Positions 25,160 through 34,625 are shown, counted from the first letter of the stretch. The stretch: 64,000 nt of DNA from JADJOM01 sp963817435 (GCA_963817435.1 CAWFNY010000003.1:62001-126000); one strand, 5' to 3'. Numbers and translations are program-made. Notes: generated by a model from the sequence alone, not told the origin.

Positions 25160-27733
25160 CTAGCTGCCGCCTCGCCGGGTGAATTCCTCCCGCGCCAGCC
25201 GGATATGCTCGAGCACCTCACGCTGCTCGGCGCTGGTATTCCACCCCTGATGGGCCGAGGCGTCCGCGGCGAGCCGGTCGAGCCACCGAATGAAGTAGGC
25301 TGCGTCGGTCTGACTCCGCACCGGCTTCCCCGCGACGGTGACATACACCGGACTGGTGCTGCCGAAGGGGTAGATGTCGAGGACCGGCTCGGCGCCCTGA
25401 TCGCCGTAGGCGCGGAGGAGGTACCAGCCGCTCTTCGACACATCAATCATCACCGTGGTGTCGGCGCTGGTCCGGTCACCCTGGAGTGGAATCGATGCGA
25501 CGACCGCCCCATTGCCGATGATCTCGAGGTGATCCATCGGGACCAGGGAGCGGAGCGTCACCCGCATGGGGAGGCGGTGGCTCCCGGCCGGCAGCGTGAG
25601 TTCGCCGCCGATCGCGGCCTCGCCGACCCGGAACCGCAGCAGCGGTCCGTTGGTCGCGAAGCTCTTCCCCGCCTTGAGCGCCGCGTACCACTCCGCCCGG
25701 TTGATCGGCAACCCCGATTGGACGTACACCCGGTCCGTCCCCACCGGCCCGCGGAGCGAGGCGTAATTCGTCATGGCATCGGTGCCAGCGCCCGCGGGCA
25801 GCCTGAAGCCGCAGTTGAGCAGCTGGTACCACACCTTCGATGTGGCCAGGTGGTCGCTGAAGCCGACCACCTCGAAATAGTCCACCTTGCCCAGCGCGAC
25901 ATCGACCGGGAGGCCGTAGGTCAGGCGCACCGTCGTGTCGGCCGGGTCCGGGTACTCGTCGAACGGGTGCACGTAGCCGAACAGACCGCCTTGCGCATGG
26001 GTCAGGTCGGCGACGGCGGCGTTGTCGGGGAAGGGGCTCGCGACCGGCGTCCCTGCGTAACTCGCATAGCCTGGCAGAAGGATGTTCTTCGTCAGGCCGA
26101 GCACCCCGGTGTGTCCCCAGTAGCTGGTGTGAAACTCCTGGTCGTGAACGAGCAGCAGATCCGGCGTCGAGACCGGATCGGGGCGCCCGGTGAAGTAGCT
26201 GATGTCGGGCATCCGGTCTTCCTTGTTGACGATCAGATTCTCGACCAGGTTGAGTCCTTCGGCCCGTGCCATGAACGCAAGCGTTGCGGGCGTGGCGCGG
26301 TAGTGGCCCCCGTAGTTCATGTGGACGTGGAGGTCGCCGGAGGTCCACCCGGGCAGCGCCATGAGCCGGGTCAGGCGGATCGTCACCGAGTTGCGGCCAT
26401 CCCTGGAGAGCACGACCGTCCGCCTGGCGACCCGGTACTCGAGGCCATGGGTGACCTCGACCGTGACTTTCCCTGCCGGCACCGTCAGGGTGCTGGTACC
26501 CGATGAGTGGAAATAGCTGATCTCGGATTTCCGCTGGTGCCGGTCGAAGCCATCGTCCGCCTGCCGCCATGCATCATCCGGCACGAATCCGCGCCCATCC
26601 TCGGCCGTGACCGAGACGCGAGCGGCCATCGGCTTGCCGGTGCTCGCATCCACCACCCCGATGGTGAGTCGGCCCACCGGCTCGCGATACACCCGGCGCC
26701 GGGCCTCGACGCGGGTCGTCGCGCCACCAGGGATGGCGACGATCATGAGTGCGGTGTTGCCATGCTCGTTGCTGATGTAGGCAATCCGGCGGCCGTCGGG
26801 TGACCAGCGCGGGTTGGTCGCGTCGAAATCGCCATAGGTGAGCTGCATTTCGTCGCCACCGTCGGCGGTGGTAAGCCAGAGCTGGTTCCATTGCCTGCCG
26901 AGGTAGCTCGAATACACCACCCGCTTGCCGTCGAGCGCCCAGTCGGGGTGCGCCTTCCAGCTGGTCTCCTCGTCGTGCACCAGCCGCATCGGCGCGCCGG
27001 CCTTCGCCTCCATCCGCCACAGGCCGCCGGTGCCCCAGATCTTCCCGTGATTGGAGACCAGGAGCAGCTCCTTCCCGTCCGGAGACCAGCTCGGGGAGAG
27101 ATAGTGATCGTACCTGCTGTAGTAGTAGCGCGGGAGTTTCGAATCGACGTCGGGGGTCAGACGCTCGGGCAGGGGCGGACCGATTGGTCCGCCCCCACCC
27201 ATCGCCCCGCCTCCCACCGCCACGAGGTAGATGTGGAATCTCCCCTCGTACGCCGTACTCACGTAGGCGATGCGGCTGCCATCCGGCGACCAGCGCGGAT
27301 CCACGTTGACGGCACCATCCACAACGAGCGGCACATCGGTCAGGGTGTTCACATCGAGCAGGCGCAGTCCCACGGCGTCATCGCGATAGCTCGCGTAGAC
27401 CACCCTCGAGCCGTCCGGCGACCAGTCGGGCTGGTAGGCGTATCCAGGTCCGGTCGTAAGCTGTTCGGCCACGCTGTCGCCGATCCGCTGGCGCCAGAGA
27501 CTGCCCTGCATGGCGTAGATGAGTGTCGTCCCGTCCGGGGACCAGGTGGCCTCGGACGGCCCGCTGGTCACCTGCGGGAGATACATCTCGCGGTAGTAAT
27601 AGTTGTGGGGCAACTTGATCTGCTTGAGCACCGGCTCGCGCTGCGCAACCAGCGGCGCCGCGAGCAGCAGCCCGAGACATGCGGCCGCAGACGAGACGGG
27701 CACGGCGATACCACCTGCGAACACACGGGTCAA
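25160..27733 (-). CDS. TolB-like beta-propeller plus CehA/McbA-type metallohydrolase
   Basis: 857 residues from TTG 27733, which has GAGGAAA just upstream and gives a signal peptide (MTRVFAGGIAVPVSSAAACL to PLVAQ). In-frame ATGs at 27805 and 27808 are possible but overlap the divergent gene's start codon. The N-terminal 330 residues are a WD40-like/TolB propeller with repeated WSPDGxxIxYxS blades. The C-terminal half is a PHP-like hydrolase: TSGDLHVHMNYGGHY, LVHDQEFHTSYWGHTGVLGL, YVHPFDEYPD and the GTDAMTNY motif. The substrate is unknown; relatives act on phosphoesters or carbamates. Confidence 0.88.
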   Translation of the reverse strand: MTRVFAGGIAVPVSSAAACLGLLLAAPLVAQREPVLKQIKLPHNYYYREMYLPQVTSGPSEATWSPDGTTLIYAMQGSLWRQRIGDSVAEQLTTGPGYAYQPDWSPDGSRVVYASYRDDAVGLRLLDVNTLTDVPLVVDGAVNVDPRWSPDGSRIAYVSTAYEGRFHIYLVAVGGGAMGGGGPIGPPLPERLTPDVDSKLPRYYYSRYDHYLSPSWSPDGKELLLVSNHGKIWGTGGLWRMEAKAGAPMRLVHDEETSWKAHPDWALDGKRVVYSSYLGRQWNQLWLTTADGGDEMQLTYGDFDATNPRWSPDGRRIAYISNEHGNTALMIVAIPGGATTRVEARRRVYREPVGRLTIGVVDASTGKPMAARVSVTAEDGRGFVPDDAWRQADDGFDRHQRKSEISYFHSSGTSTLTVPAGKVTVEVTHGLEYRVARRTVVLSRDGRNSVTIRLTRLMALPGWTSGDLHVHMNYGGHYRATPATLAFMARAEGLNLVENLIVNKEDRMPDISYFTGRPDPVSTPDLLLVHDQEFHTSYWGHTGVLGLTKNILLPGYASYAGTPVASPFPDNAAVADLTHAQGGLFGYVHPFDEYPDPADTTVRLTYGLPVDVALGKVDYFEVVGFSDHLATSKVWYQLLNCGFRLPAGAGTDAMTNYASLRGPVGTDRVYVQSGLPINRAEWYAALKAGKSFATNGPLLRFRVGEAAIGGELTLPAGSHRLPMRVTLRSLVPMDHLEIIGNGAVVASIPLQGDRTSADTTVMIDVSKSGWYLLRAYGDQGAEPVLDIYPFGSTSPVYVTVAGKPVRSQTDAAYFIRWLDRLAADASAHQGWNTSAEQREVLEHIRLAREEFTRRGGS

Positions 27734-27806
27734 GAGTTTCCTCGTTCGGCTGTGCGATGACAGGGCGGCGCTTGCGCCAGCCCGGCCCGCGTGAAGAATT
27801 TCCATC

Positions 27807-29195
27807 ATGACGACAACTCTCCGCCGATTAGTTTGCGCGCTCGCCGCTCTCTGCGCCAGCGCCCCGCTCGCCGCCCAGTCCGCCGATAGCGCCATCGCCG
27901 CGCGATACCACGATGTCGCGGCCCGGATCATCGGCACCGCTCTCGCCGACAGCAGCGCCTACGACCGGCTCGGCCGTCTCGTGGATGGCAACGGTCACCG
28001 CCTCAGCGGGTCGGCCAGCCTCGAGCGGGCGATCGACTGGATCCTCGCCGAGATGAAGAAGGACGGCCTGGCCAATGCCCACACCGAGCCGGTGAAGGTC
28101 CCCCACTGGGTGCGCGGCCGGGAATCGGCGGACCTGGTCAGCCCGCGCCCCATGTCGCTGCCGATGCTCGGTCTCGGCGGGAGCATCGGGACGCCAAAGA
28201 AGGGGATCACCGCCGAGGTGCTGGTGGTCTCGAGCTTTGATGAGCTGACCGCCAGGGGCCCCGAGGCGAAGGGCAGGATCGTGCTCTTCGATGCCCCCTT
28301 CACCAACTACGGCGCGACGGGTCTGTATCGGCGCATCGGGGCGATCGCGGCCGCCAAGGCGGGGGCGGTCGCCCTGCTGATCCGCTCGATCGGCCCCTAC
28401 GGCATCCGCACACCCCACACCGGCAACATGCGCTACGACAGCACCGTGACGAAGATTCCCGCCGCGGCACTCGCGATGGAAGACGCGATGATGCTGCACC
28501 GAATGCAGGACCGCGGGGAGCGGGTCGTCGTGACGCTCAAGATGGAGGCCCGCACCCTGCCCGACGCCGACAGCCGCAACGTGATGGCCGAGATCGTCGG
28601 GAGCGAGCACCCCGAGGAGGTCGTCGTCATGGGCGGCCATATCGACTCCTGGGACGTTGGCCAGGGAGCCATGGATGATGGTGGCGGCGTGGTCGCGGCC
28701 TGGGAGGCGGTCCGGCTGATCCAGCGCCTCGGCCTCAAGCCGAAACGCACCATCCGCGTCGTGGGCTGGACCAACGAGGAGAACGGCACCCGGGGTGGCA
28801 AAGCGTACCGCGATGCCCAAGGTGATCGGGTCGCGAACCACGTGCTCGCGATCGAGTCCGACGGCGGCGTCTTCCGGCCCAGCGGCTTCGACTTCGCCGG
28901 TTCGGATTCCGCGTACGCGATTATCCGCCAGGTCGCGATGCTGCTGGCCCCGATCGACGCGGATTCGATCGAGCGCGGCGGCGGGGAGGCGGATATCGGG
29001 CCGCTCATGGAACGCGGCGTCCCCGGCATGGGGCTCCGCGTCCACGACGAACGCTACTTCTGGTACCATCACACCCAGGGCGACACGCTCGACAAGCTGG
29101 ACCCCGCCGACCTCGCCCGCTGCGTCGCGGTGATGGCCGTCATGGCCTACGTGGTCGCGGACCTGCCGGAACCGCTGCCGAAGGCGGCGAAATAA
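27807..29195 (+). CDS. Secreted M28-family metallopeptidase
   Basis: 462 residues, signal peptide MTTTLRRLVCALAALCASAPLAAQ. A protease-associated insert lies at about 100-230. The M28 zinc site is complete: HIDSWDVGQGAMDDGGG (His, Asp), TNEENGTRGGKAY (Glu-Glu), ESDGGVF (Asp) and the final His in WYHHTQGDTLDKLD. It is likely an aminopeptidase or carboxypeptidase Q-like enzyme acting in the periplasm. Divergent from the propeller-hydrolase gene; a second M28 enzyme is at 52010. Confidence 0.94.
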   Translation: MTTTLRRLVCALAALCASAPLAAQSADSAIAARYHDVAARIIGTALADSSAYDRLGRLVDGNGHRLSGSASLERAIDWILAEMKKDGLANAHTEPVKVPHWVRGRESADLVSPRPMSLPMLGLGGSIGTPKKGITAEVLVVSSFDELTARGPEAKGRIVLFDAPFTNYGATGLYRRIGAIAAAKAGAVALLIRSIGPYGIRTPHTGNMRYDSTVTKIPAAALAMEDAMMLHRMQDRGERVVVTLKMEARTLPDADSRNVMAEIVGSEHPEEVVVMGGHIDSWDVGQGAMDDGGGVVAAWEAVRLIQRLGLKPKRTIRVVGWTNEENGTRGGKAYRDAQGDRVANHVLAIESDGGVFRPSGFDFAGSDSAYAIIRQVAMLLAPIDADSIERGGGEADIGPLMERGVPGMGLRVHDERYFWYHHTQGDTLDKLDPADLARCVAVMAVMAYVVADLPEPLPKAAK

Positions 29196-29200
29196 GGAAG

Positions 29201-29243
29201 AGGGAAGAGGGAAGATGAACCAGCCCCCTCTTCCCTCTTCCCT
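29201..29243. terminator. Bidirectional hairpin of AAGAGGG heptamers
   Basis: AGGGAAGAGGGAAG (29201-29214) and CTTCCCTCTTCCCT (29230-29243) make a perfect 14-bp stem between two convergent genes. Arms are built from the same heptamer as at 34626 and 14061. Confidence 0.75.
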
Positions 29244-29250
29244 GGGCCTC

Positions 29251-30018
29251 TCACCCCAGGTACAGCTTCTTCGGATCCAGCACCTCGCGCAGAAGGTGCA
29301 GCTCCCGGGCGGTCGGTGGCGCGACCAGCTCGAGATGGTCGCGCGCCTTGAGCGGCCAGCCGACATTCGCCCGCACGTCGTCCACCGTGACACCGGGATA
29401 GAGGGCGGTGAGTATCATCTCGCCGGTCGCCGGATCGTTCTCCAGGATGCCCCGGTCGGTGATGATCTTGATCGGCCCCGCGCCCGGCATGCCAAGTTCC
29501 TCGCGGGTCTTTCCGCGACAGCGCTGTCCCGGACTGGTGATGAAGTCCACCTCGGCCGGAAAGGCGCGGCTGTTGAGCCGGCTGATGATCAGGACCCGCT
29601 TCGCATGCACCGCGATCTCCGCCGCGCCGCCGGAGCCGGGGAGCCGGACCTTCGGCTTCCCGTAGCCGCCGATGGTTGTCGTATTGATGTTGCCCCACTG
29701 ATCGATCTGGGCTCCACCGAGGAAGCCGACCTCGATCTTGCCGTTCTGCAGGAAGAGCTGGAAGACATCGGCCATCGAGCAGACCATGAGCGAGCCGGTG
29801 ACCAGCGACGGGTCGCCGATCGAGACCGGCAGCCGCTCCGGCACCGCCCCTACCGCGCCCGATTCGTAGATCAGCACCAGATCCGGCGCCTGCAGCGCGC
29901 GCGCGAGATTGCAGGCCAGGTTCGGGAGGCCGATACCGACGAAGGTCACCTCGCCGTCCCTGAGCTCGCGGGCGGCGACGGCGGCCATCATCTCCGAAGG
30001 CGAATACTCAGAAGCCAT
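29251..30018 (-). CDS. CoA-transferase subunit B, GctB/CatJ-like
   Basis: 255 residues. Opens SEYSPSEMMAAVAARELRDGEVTFVGIGLPNLA, then ESGAVG (the active-site glutamate that carries the CoA thioester), QLFLQNGKIEVGFLGGAQID and GNINTT. The length and layout fit glutaconate CoA-transferase B and the CatJ type of 3-oxoadipate CoA-transferase, not the shorter PcaJ/AtoA form. It overlaps the end of subunit A by 11 bases. The acceptor acid cannot be read directly; the surrounding lysine-type genes suggest 3-oxoadipate. Confidence 0.9.
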   Translation of the reverse strand: MASEYSPSEMMAAVAARELRDGEVTFVGIGLPNLACNLARALQAPDLVLIYESGAVGAVPERLPVSIGDPSLVTGSLMVCSMADVFQLFLQNGKIEVGFLGGAQIDQWGNINTTTIGGYGKPKVRLPGSGGAAEIAVHAKRVLIISRLNSRAFPAEVDFITSPGQRCRGKTREELGMPGAGPIKIITDRGILENDPATGEMILTALYPGVTVDDVRANVGWPLKARDHLELVAPPTARELHLLREVLDPKKLYLG

Positions 30019-30913
30019 AATTGACGCCCTCGCAGTAGTGGTCCTTCGCCCTCAGCCGCTCGGCGAGGCCGGGCATCTTGGCCATGTACGCCGCACGGTC
30101 CTTCACGCCGTGGACGAATTCGTCGAGATACGCCTGCAGCTTCGCCGGATCTCGCGAGATGTCCTCCCAGGCCACGTAGAAGTCGTTGTCCCGGTCGTAG
30201 TAGCCCTGCGCGTAGGAGGGGTGACATCCCCACGGCTCCACCACGACGGCGTCCACGATCATCCCGGGGATCAGGGTGCGGTTCGGATCGGCGCGGATCA
30301 CCGATTCGTCGACCAGGTCCTCGACCACGACGATGACCCGCTTCGACGCAAAGGCGGCCTCTTTCTGGACGCCGAGGAGTCCCCAGACCTGGGCGTTGCC
30401 ATTGGCGTCGGCGCGCTGCGCGTGGATCACGCTGACGTCAGGATTGAGTGCCGGCACGGTGGCGAGCTGCTCGCCGGTATACGGGCAGGTCACGGTCCTG
30501 ATGCGCGGGTTGGCCGTGGGGAGATCGGTGCCCATGTAGTTCCGCATCACCCAGAAGGGCAGACTCGCCGCCCCCGCCGACATCCGCGCCACCATCCCGA
30601 AGTGGCTGTACTCCTCGATCTCGAGTGGCGGGGTGCCCTTCTCCACCGCCCGGCGAAAGGCGTGCAGCGACCCGGCACCGGGATTCCCGGCCCAGGAAAA
30701 GACCAGCTTCTTCGCGCAGCCGGCCGCGATCATCTGGTCGTAGATCAGATCGGGGGTGAGGCGCGCGATGGTGAGATCCTTCCGCTTCTGGCGGATGATC
30801 TCATGCCCGGCAGCGAAGCAGATGAGATGGGTGAAGCCCTCGATCACCACCGTGTCCCCGTCGTGGACGTGAGCGGCGATGGCATCGCGCATCGAGACGA
30901 CTTTCGAATGCAT
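30008..30913 (-). CDS. CoA-transferase subunit A, GctA/CatI-like
   Basis: 301 residues. Family blocks: DAIAAHVHDGDTVVIEGFTHLICFAAGHEI near the start, FSWAGNPGAGSLHAFRRAVEKG, and EEYSHFGMVARMSAGAASLPFWVMRNYMGTDL. Subunit A of the GctAB/IpdAB-type CoA-transferases, with the catalytic glutamate supplied by subunit B. It lies between the GntR gene (29 bases upstream) and subunit B (11-base overlap), so the three are one operon on the minus strand. Confidence 0.9.
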   Translation of the reverse strand: MHSKVVSMRDAIAAHVHDGDTVVIEGFTHLICFAAGHEIIRQKRKDLTIARLTPDLIYDQMIAAGCAKKLVFSWAGNPGAGSLHAFRRAVEKGTPPLEIEEYSHFGMVARMSAGAASLPFWVMRNYMGTDLPTANPRIRTVTCPYTGEQLATVPALNPDVSVIHAQRADANGNAQVWGLLGVQKEAAFASKRVIVVVEDLVDESVIRADPNRTLIPGMIVDAVVVEPWGCHPSYAQGYYDRDNDFYVAWEDISRDPAKLQAYLDEFVHGVKDRAAYMAKMPGLAERLRAKDHYCEGVNYGF

Positions 30914-30942
30914 AGATCCCCTTGACGATGATGCGTCGGCCG

Positions 30943-31656
30943 TCAGCCGATCGATGCCTTCGGACGACTGGCGGCCGCGGGCTGCGGGCTGGTGTCCAGC
31001 TCCCTGATCAGCAGCTCACTCGCCCCCGCCAGATGCCGTTCCAGGAGCTCCGCGGCCCGGTCCGCGTTCCGTGCCCGGATCGCCTCCAGCAGCGCGCGAT
31101 GCTCGGACTCGAACTCCGAGCGGTGCTTGAGCATCAGGCCATGCGAAAGCCAGTATCGGTCCACCCGCCGAAGCAGACCCTCGATCAGTTCGCGAAGGCG
31201 CGGCCGGCCGTCGAGGTTGTAGATCAGCTTGTGGAAGTCGACATCGAGGGAGCCCCACATGGCACCGTCGATCGCCGCCTCGGCCGCGTCGAGCGCGGCC
31301 TCCGCGCGATTGAGCTGCCCGGCATCGAGCAGCGGCGTGGCGCTGCGGATGGCCGCCGTCTCGAGAATGGCGCGGATCTCGTAGATCTCGCGGATCTCTT
31401 CGGCGGAATGCGAGGTGACCGTGGCCCCGCGATTGGCCTGGTAGGTCACCAGCCCTTCTGACTGCAACTGCCGGAGCGCCTCGCGCACCGGGATGTGACT
31501 CACCCTGAGCTGCGCGGCGATTTCGTCCTGCGGCAACGGCTGATTGGCCCGCAGCACGCCCGTCGTGATCGCTTCGCGGAGCACATCGGCCACGAGTTCG
31601 TGACTCGACTGCTTGCGGACGCGGGGCATCCGTTCCAGCACCTGATCCAGATCCAC
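30943..31656 (-). CDS. GntR-family regulator, FCD subgroup
   Basis: 237 residues from GTG 31656 with GAGAGGAG five bases upstream; an ATG 19 codons earlier has no such site. Winged helix at about 15-80: SHELVADVLREAITTGVLRANQPLPQDEIAAQLRVSHIPVREALRQLQSEGLV. The C-terminal helical FCD ligand domain contains the metal/ligand histidines in VDFHKLIYN, SEHRALLEAI and ERHLAGA. Members sense small organic acids. It is transcribed from a good promoter divergent from the aminomutase operon, so it probably controls both sides and its own synthesis. Confidence 0.92.
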   Translation of the reverse strand: MDLDQVLERMPRVRKQSSHELVADVLREAITTGVLRANQPLPQDEIAAQLRVSHIPVREALRQLQSEGLVTYQANRGATVTSHSAEEIREIYEIRAILETAAIRSATPLLDAGQLNRAEAALDAAEAAIDGAMWGSLDVDFHKLIYNLDGRPRLRELIEGLLRRVDRYWLSHGLMLKHRSEFESEHRALLEAIRARNADRAAELLERHLAGASELLIRELDTSPQPAAASRPKASIG

Positions 31657-31748
31657 GGCGCTCCTCTCGTTGGCGCATCGCGTCCATTCCGCGGCGTCCC
31701 GGGGCGCCCTCAATGGTGGAGGGCTCCGGCCTCGGCTTGCGGAAGAAT

Positions 31749-31777
31749 ATATTATATATTAGTTTGTCTAAGGTCAA
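31749..31777 (-). promoter_or_regulatory. Strong promoter of the gntR/CoA-transferase operon
   Basis: Read on the minus strand: TTGACC (31777-31772), 17 bases, TAATAT (31754-31749). The leader to the GTG is about 85 bases. It is the best sigma-70 match in the window. Confidence 0.7.
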
Positions 31778-31801
31778 GCATGATATGGCATTGTATCATG
31801 C
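31778..31801. promoter_or_regulatory. Inverted repeat, probable operator in the gntR/kamA spacer
   Basis: GCATGATA (31778-31785) and TATCATGC (31794-31801) are perfect 8-bp arms around eight bases. The left arm touches the gntR -35 box; the right arm contains TATCAT, a possible -10 box for the rightward aminomutase operon. The position suits control of both promoters by the GntR protein. Confidence 0.55.
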
Positions 31802-31832
31802 CCAGCTGGTCATTCCGCCGTCGAGGTCGTCC

Positions 31833-33221
31833 ATGGAAGCCAAGCAGCCGATGAAGGCCGGTCAGCCGTTCCGGTATCCGCCGGCCCGGGAATTCGTCGA
31901 GCCGGACTGGAACCGGATTCCGGGATTCCGCGGCGTGACGGCGGCCGAGTGGGAAGACGCCACCTGGCAGCGGAAGCATACCATCAAGAGCCTCCGCGAG
32001 TTCAAGGCGGTGCTCGGCGATCTGCTCCCCGATACGCTGGCCGAGAGCATCGCGAAGGATCACGAGCAGCGGGCCACGATGTCGATGCTCATCCCCCCGC
32101 ACATGATCAACACCATGGATGTGGCGCATCTGTGGGAGGATCCGGTGCGCCACTACATGGCGCCCGCCCTGGCGGACCGGCTCACCGAATGGGCCAATCA
32201 CCCCAGGGCGTCGCGGGACAGCCTGCACGAGCATGACATGTGGCAGGTCGAGGGGCTCACGCACCGCTACCCCACCAAGGTGCTGGCGGAGATGCTGACG
32301 ACCTGTCCGCAGTACTGCGGGCACTGCACCCGCATGGATCTCGTCGGCAACGACGTGCCGCAGGTGGAGAAGCTCAAGTTCAGCGTGCCGCAGAAGGACC
32401 GGCATCAGCAGATGCTCGACTACCTGCGGAAGACCCCGTCGGTGCGGGACGTCGTCGTCTCCGGCGGCGACATCGCCAACCTGCACATCAGCCAGCTCGA
32501 GCCGTTCGTGAGCGCGCTGATGGACATTCCGAATATCCGCGACATCCGGCTCGCCTCGAAGGGGCTGATCGGCCTGCCGCAGCATTACCTGCAGGACAGC
32601 GTCATCGCCGGGCTCGAGCGGCTGGCGAAGAAGGCGATCGACCGCGGGGTGGACCTGGCGCTGCATACCCATGCCAACCACGCCCAGCAGGTGACGCCGC
32701 TGGTCGGCAAGGCGACCAAGAAGCTGTTCGAGATCGGGTTCCGCGATGTGCGCAACCAGGGCGTGCTGCTTCGTGGCGTGAACGCGACGTCGAGCGACCT
32801 GCTCGAGCTCTGTTTCATGCTGCTCGATCATGCCAAGATCCTGCCGTACTACTTCTACATGTGCGACATGATCCCGAACTCGGAGCACTGGCGCACCTCG
32901 GTGGGCGAGGCCCAGCAGCTCCAGCACGACATCATGGGCTATCTCCCCGGCTTCGCGACGCCGCGCATCATCTGCGACGTCCCGTTCGTCGGCAAGCGCT
33001 GGGTGCACCAGCTCGCCGAGTACGACCGGGAGAAGGGCATCAGCTACTGGACCAAGAACTACCTCACGAGCATCGAGTGGGGCGACGTCGCCAAGCTGAA
33101 CCAGCGGTACGAGTACTTCGATCCGATCCACACCCTGCCCGAGTCCGGCCAGGAGTGGTGGCGCCAGCAGGAGGCCGAGCAGCGTTCCCGGCCCAGCTCC
33201 ACCCACGCGGTGCACGCGTAG
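31833..33221 (+). CDS. kamA: Lysine 2,3-aminomutase-like radical SAM enzyme
   Basis: 462 residues from ATG 31833; the frame is open upstream through the operator region. Converts L-lysine to beta-lysine using S-adenosylmethionine, a 4Fe-4S cluster and PLP. The cluster cysteines are 158, 162 and 165 (CPQYCGHC); GGD of the SAM site is in VVSGGDIANL. Both Asp residues that hold the lysine side chain in the Clostridium enzyme have counterparts: YMCDM and RIICDVP. The PLP lysine is in DVPFVGKRW, one residue closer than usual. The zinc-binding C-terminal cysteines of the clostridial enzyme are absent. It opens an operon with an aminotransferase. Glutamate 2,3-aminomutase is less likely. Confidence 0.9.
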   Translation: MEAKQPMKAGQPFRYPPAREFVEPDWNRIPGFRGVTAAEWEDATWQRKHTIKSLREFKAVLGDLLPDTLAESIAKDHEQRATMSMLIPPHMINTMDVAHLWEDPVRHYMAPALADRLTEWANHPRASRDSLHEHDMWQVEGLTHRYPTKVLAEMLTTCPQYCGHCTRMDLVGNDVPQVEKLKFSVPQKDRHQQMLDYLRKTPSVRDVVVSGGDIANLHISQLEPFVSALMDIPNIRDIRLASKGLIGLPQHYLQDSVIAGLERLAKKAIDRGVDLALHTHANHAQQVTPLVGKATKKLFEIGFRDVRNQGVLLRGVNATSSDLLELCFMLLDHAKILPYYFYMCDMIPNSEHWRTSVGEAQQLQHDIMGYLPGFATPRIICDVPFVGKRWVHQLAEYDREKGISYWTKNYLTSIEWGDVAKLNQRYEYFDPIHTLPESGQEWWRQQEAEQRSRPSSTHAVHA

Positions 33222-33280
33222 GCGCGCACGGCTGTGCGCGCCGACAGGCAGAGAGAGACCGTGCGCACCGCCGTGCGCGC
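33221..33280. repeat. Two GC-rich palindromes between kamA and the aminotransferase
   Basis: GGCGCGCAC-GGCT-GTGCGCGCC (33221-33242) forms a 9-bp hairpin on the kamA stop codon. A related sequence, GTGCGCACCGCCGTGCGCGC, follows near 33261-33280. A third relative is at 37495-37514. They may be attenuators or repeated palindromic elements. Confidence 0.7.
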
Positions 33281-33304
33281 CCACGCATCACTGGACGGTA
33301 CACC

Positions 33305-34612
33305 ATGACCACCCGCACCTACCCCCGGATCGTCACGCCGCCCCCGGGCCCCAAGGGCAAGGCGATCATTGACCGCGACGCGGCCTGGACCTCGACCTCC
33401 TACATCAAGGAGTATCCGCTGGTCATCGGGGGCGGGAAGGGCGCGATGGTCGAGGACGTCGACGGCAACTGCTACATCGACTACATGGCGGGGATCGCGG
33501 TCTCGTCGACCGGCTACAATCACCCCAAAGTGGTTGCGGCCATCAAGGCGCAGGCGGACAAGTTCCTGCATATCTGCGGCACCGACTTCTACTTCGAAGG
33601 CTTTGCCCAGCTGGCGGAGCGGCTCGCGAAGCTCGCTCCCGGGCCGAGCCGGAAGCGGACCTTCCTGTCCAATTCAGGCACCGAGGCCATCGAAGGCGCG
33701 ATCAAGCTCGCGCGCTACCACACCCGGCGGCCGGCGCTGATCTCGTTCGAGGGCTCGTTCCACGGGCGCAGCTACGGCGCCCTCAGCCTCACCTCGAGCA
33801 AGGCCCGGCAGCACAAGCATTTCGGGCCGATGCTCCCCGAGGTCTACCACGTCCCGTACGCCAACCCGTACCGCTCCGCCGACCCGATCGGTCACTCGCT
33901 CGGCGCACTCCACGACCTCTTCGCCCGGCAGGTGGACCCGACCGACGTTGCCGCGATCTTCGTGGAGCCGATCCAGGGCGAGGGCGGCTATGTGATCCCG
34001 CCCCTCGGCTTCCTGAGGGCACTCCGCGAACTCTGCGACCAGCACGGGATCCTGCTCGTCGCGGACGAAGTGCAGAGCGGGGCAGGACGCACCGGGAAGA
34101 TGTGGGCCTGCGAGTGGGAGGGCGTCGAGCCCGATATCCTGGTGAGCGCCAAGGGCCTCGGCAGCGGGATGCCGATCGGTGCCTTCATCGCCAAGGAATC
34201 GGTGATGACCTGGGAAGCCGGGGCACACGGCTCCACCTACGGTGGCAGCCCGACGGCGGTGGCCGCGGCGCTGGCGACCCTGGAGATCGTCGAGGGGATG
34301 CTGCCGCACGTGCAGCAGATGGGCGACCGGATGCTGGCCCACGGCAAGCGGCTGCAGGAGAAGTACGCCGCCATCGGTGACGTGCGCGGCCGCGGCCTGA
34401 TGATGGGTGTCGAGTTCGTGAAGGACCGCGCTACCAGGGAGCCCTACCCGGAGATCATCGACCGGATCACCGAGCGCGCCTTCAGCAAGGGGCTGCTGCT
34501 CCTCGGCTGCGGCAAGAGCACCTTCCGCCTCGCCCCGCCGCTGGTGCTCGACGAGTATGATGTCGACACCGGCATGGGCATCCTCGAGGAGTGCCTCAGC
34601 GAAGAGGATTGA
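33305..34612 (+). CDS. Class III aminotransferase, GabT-like
   Basis: 435 residues from ATG 33305, 83 bases after kamA. PLP-dependent fold type I: SNSGTEAIEGAIKLARYHTRR, SFEGSFHGRSYGALSLT, IFVEPIQGEGGY, LVADEVQSGAGRTG and PLP lysine 283 in SAKGLGSGMPIGAF. Relatives take the terminal amino group from omega-amino acids such as 4-aminobutyrate, ornithine or lysine. After the aminomutase it is well placed to remove the 6-amino group of beta-lysine. Ends before the heptamer hairpin at 34626. Confidence 0.93.
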   Translation: MTTRTYPRIVTPPPGPKGKAIIDRDAAWTSTSYIKEYPLVIGGGKGAMVEDVDGNCYIDYMAGIAVSSTGYNHPKVVAAIKAQADKFLHICGTDFYFEGFAQLAERLAKLAPGPSRKRTFLSNSGTEAIEGAIKLARYHTRRPALISFEGSFHGRSYGALSLTSSKARQHKHFGPMLPEVYHVPYANPYRSADPIGHSLGALHDLFARQVDPTDVAAIFVEPIQGEGGYVIPPLGFLRALRELCDQHGILLVADEVQSGAGRTGKMWACEWEGVEPDILVSAKGLGSGMPIGAFIAKESVMTWEAGAHGSTYGGSPTAVAAALATLEIVEGMLPHVQQMGDRMLAHGKRLQEKYAAIGDVRGRGLMMGVEFVKDRATREPYPEIIDRITERAFSKGLLLLGCGKSTFRLAPPLVLDEYDVDTGMGILEECLSEED

Positions 34613-34625
34613 ACTGAAGGGAAGA

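Noticed and set aside
27803..27809. Overlapping divergent start codons of the propeller-hydrolase and M28 genes
   Set aside because: The TTG at 27733 has a proper ribosome site and leaves room for two promoters, so the upstream ATGs are probably not used.
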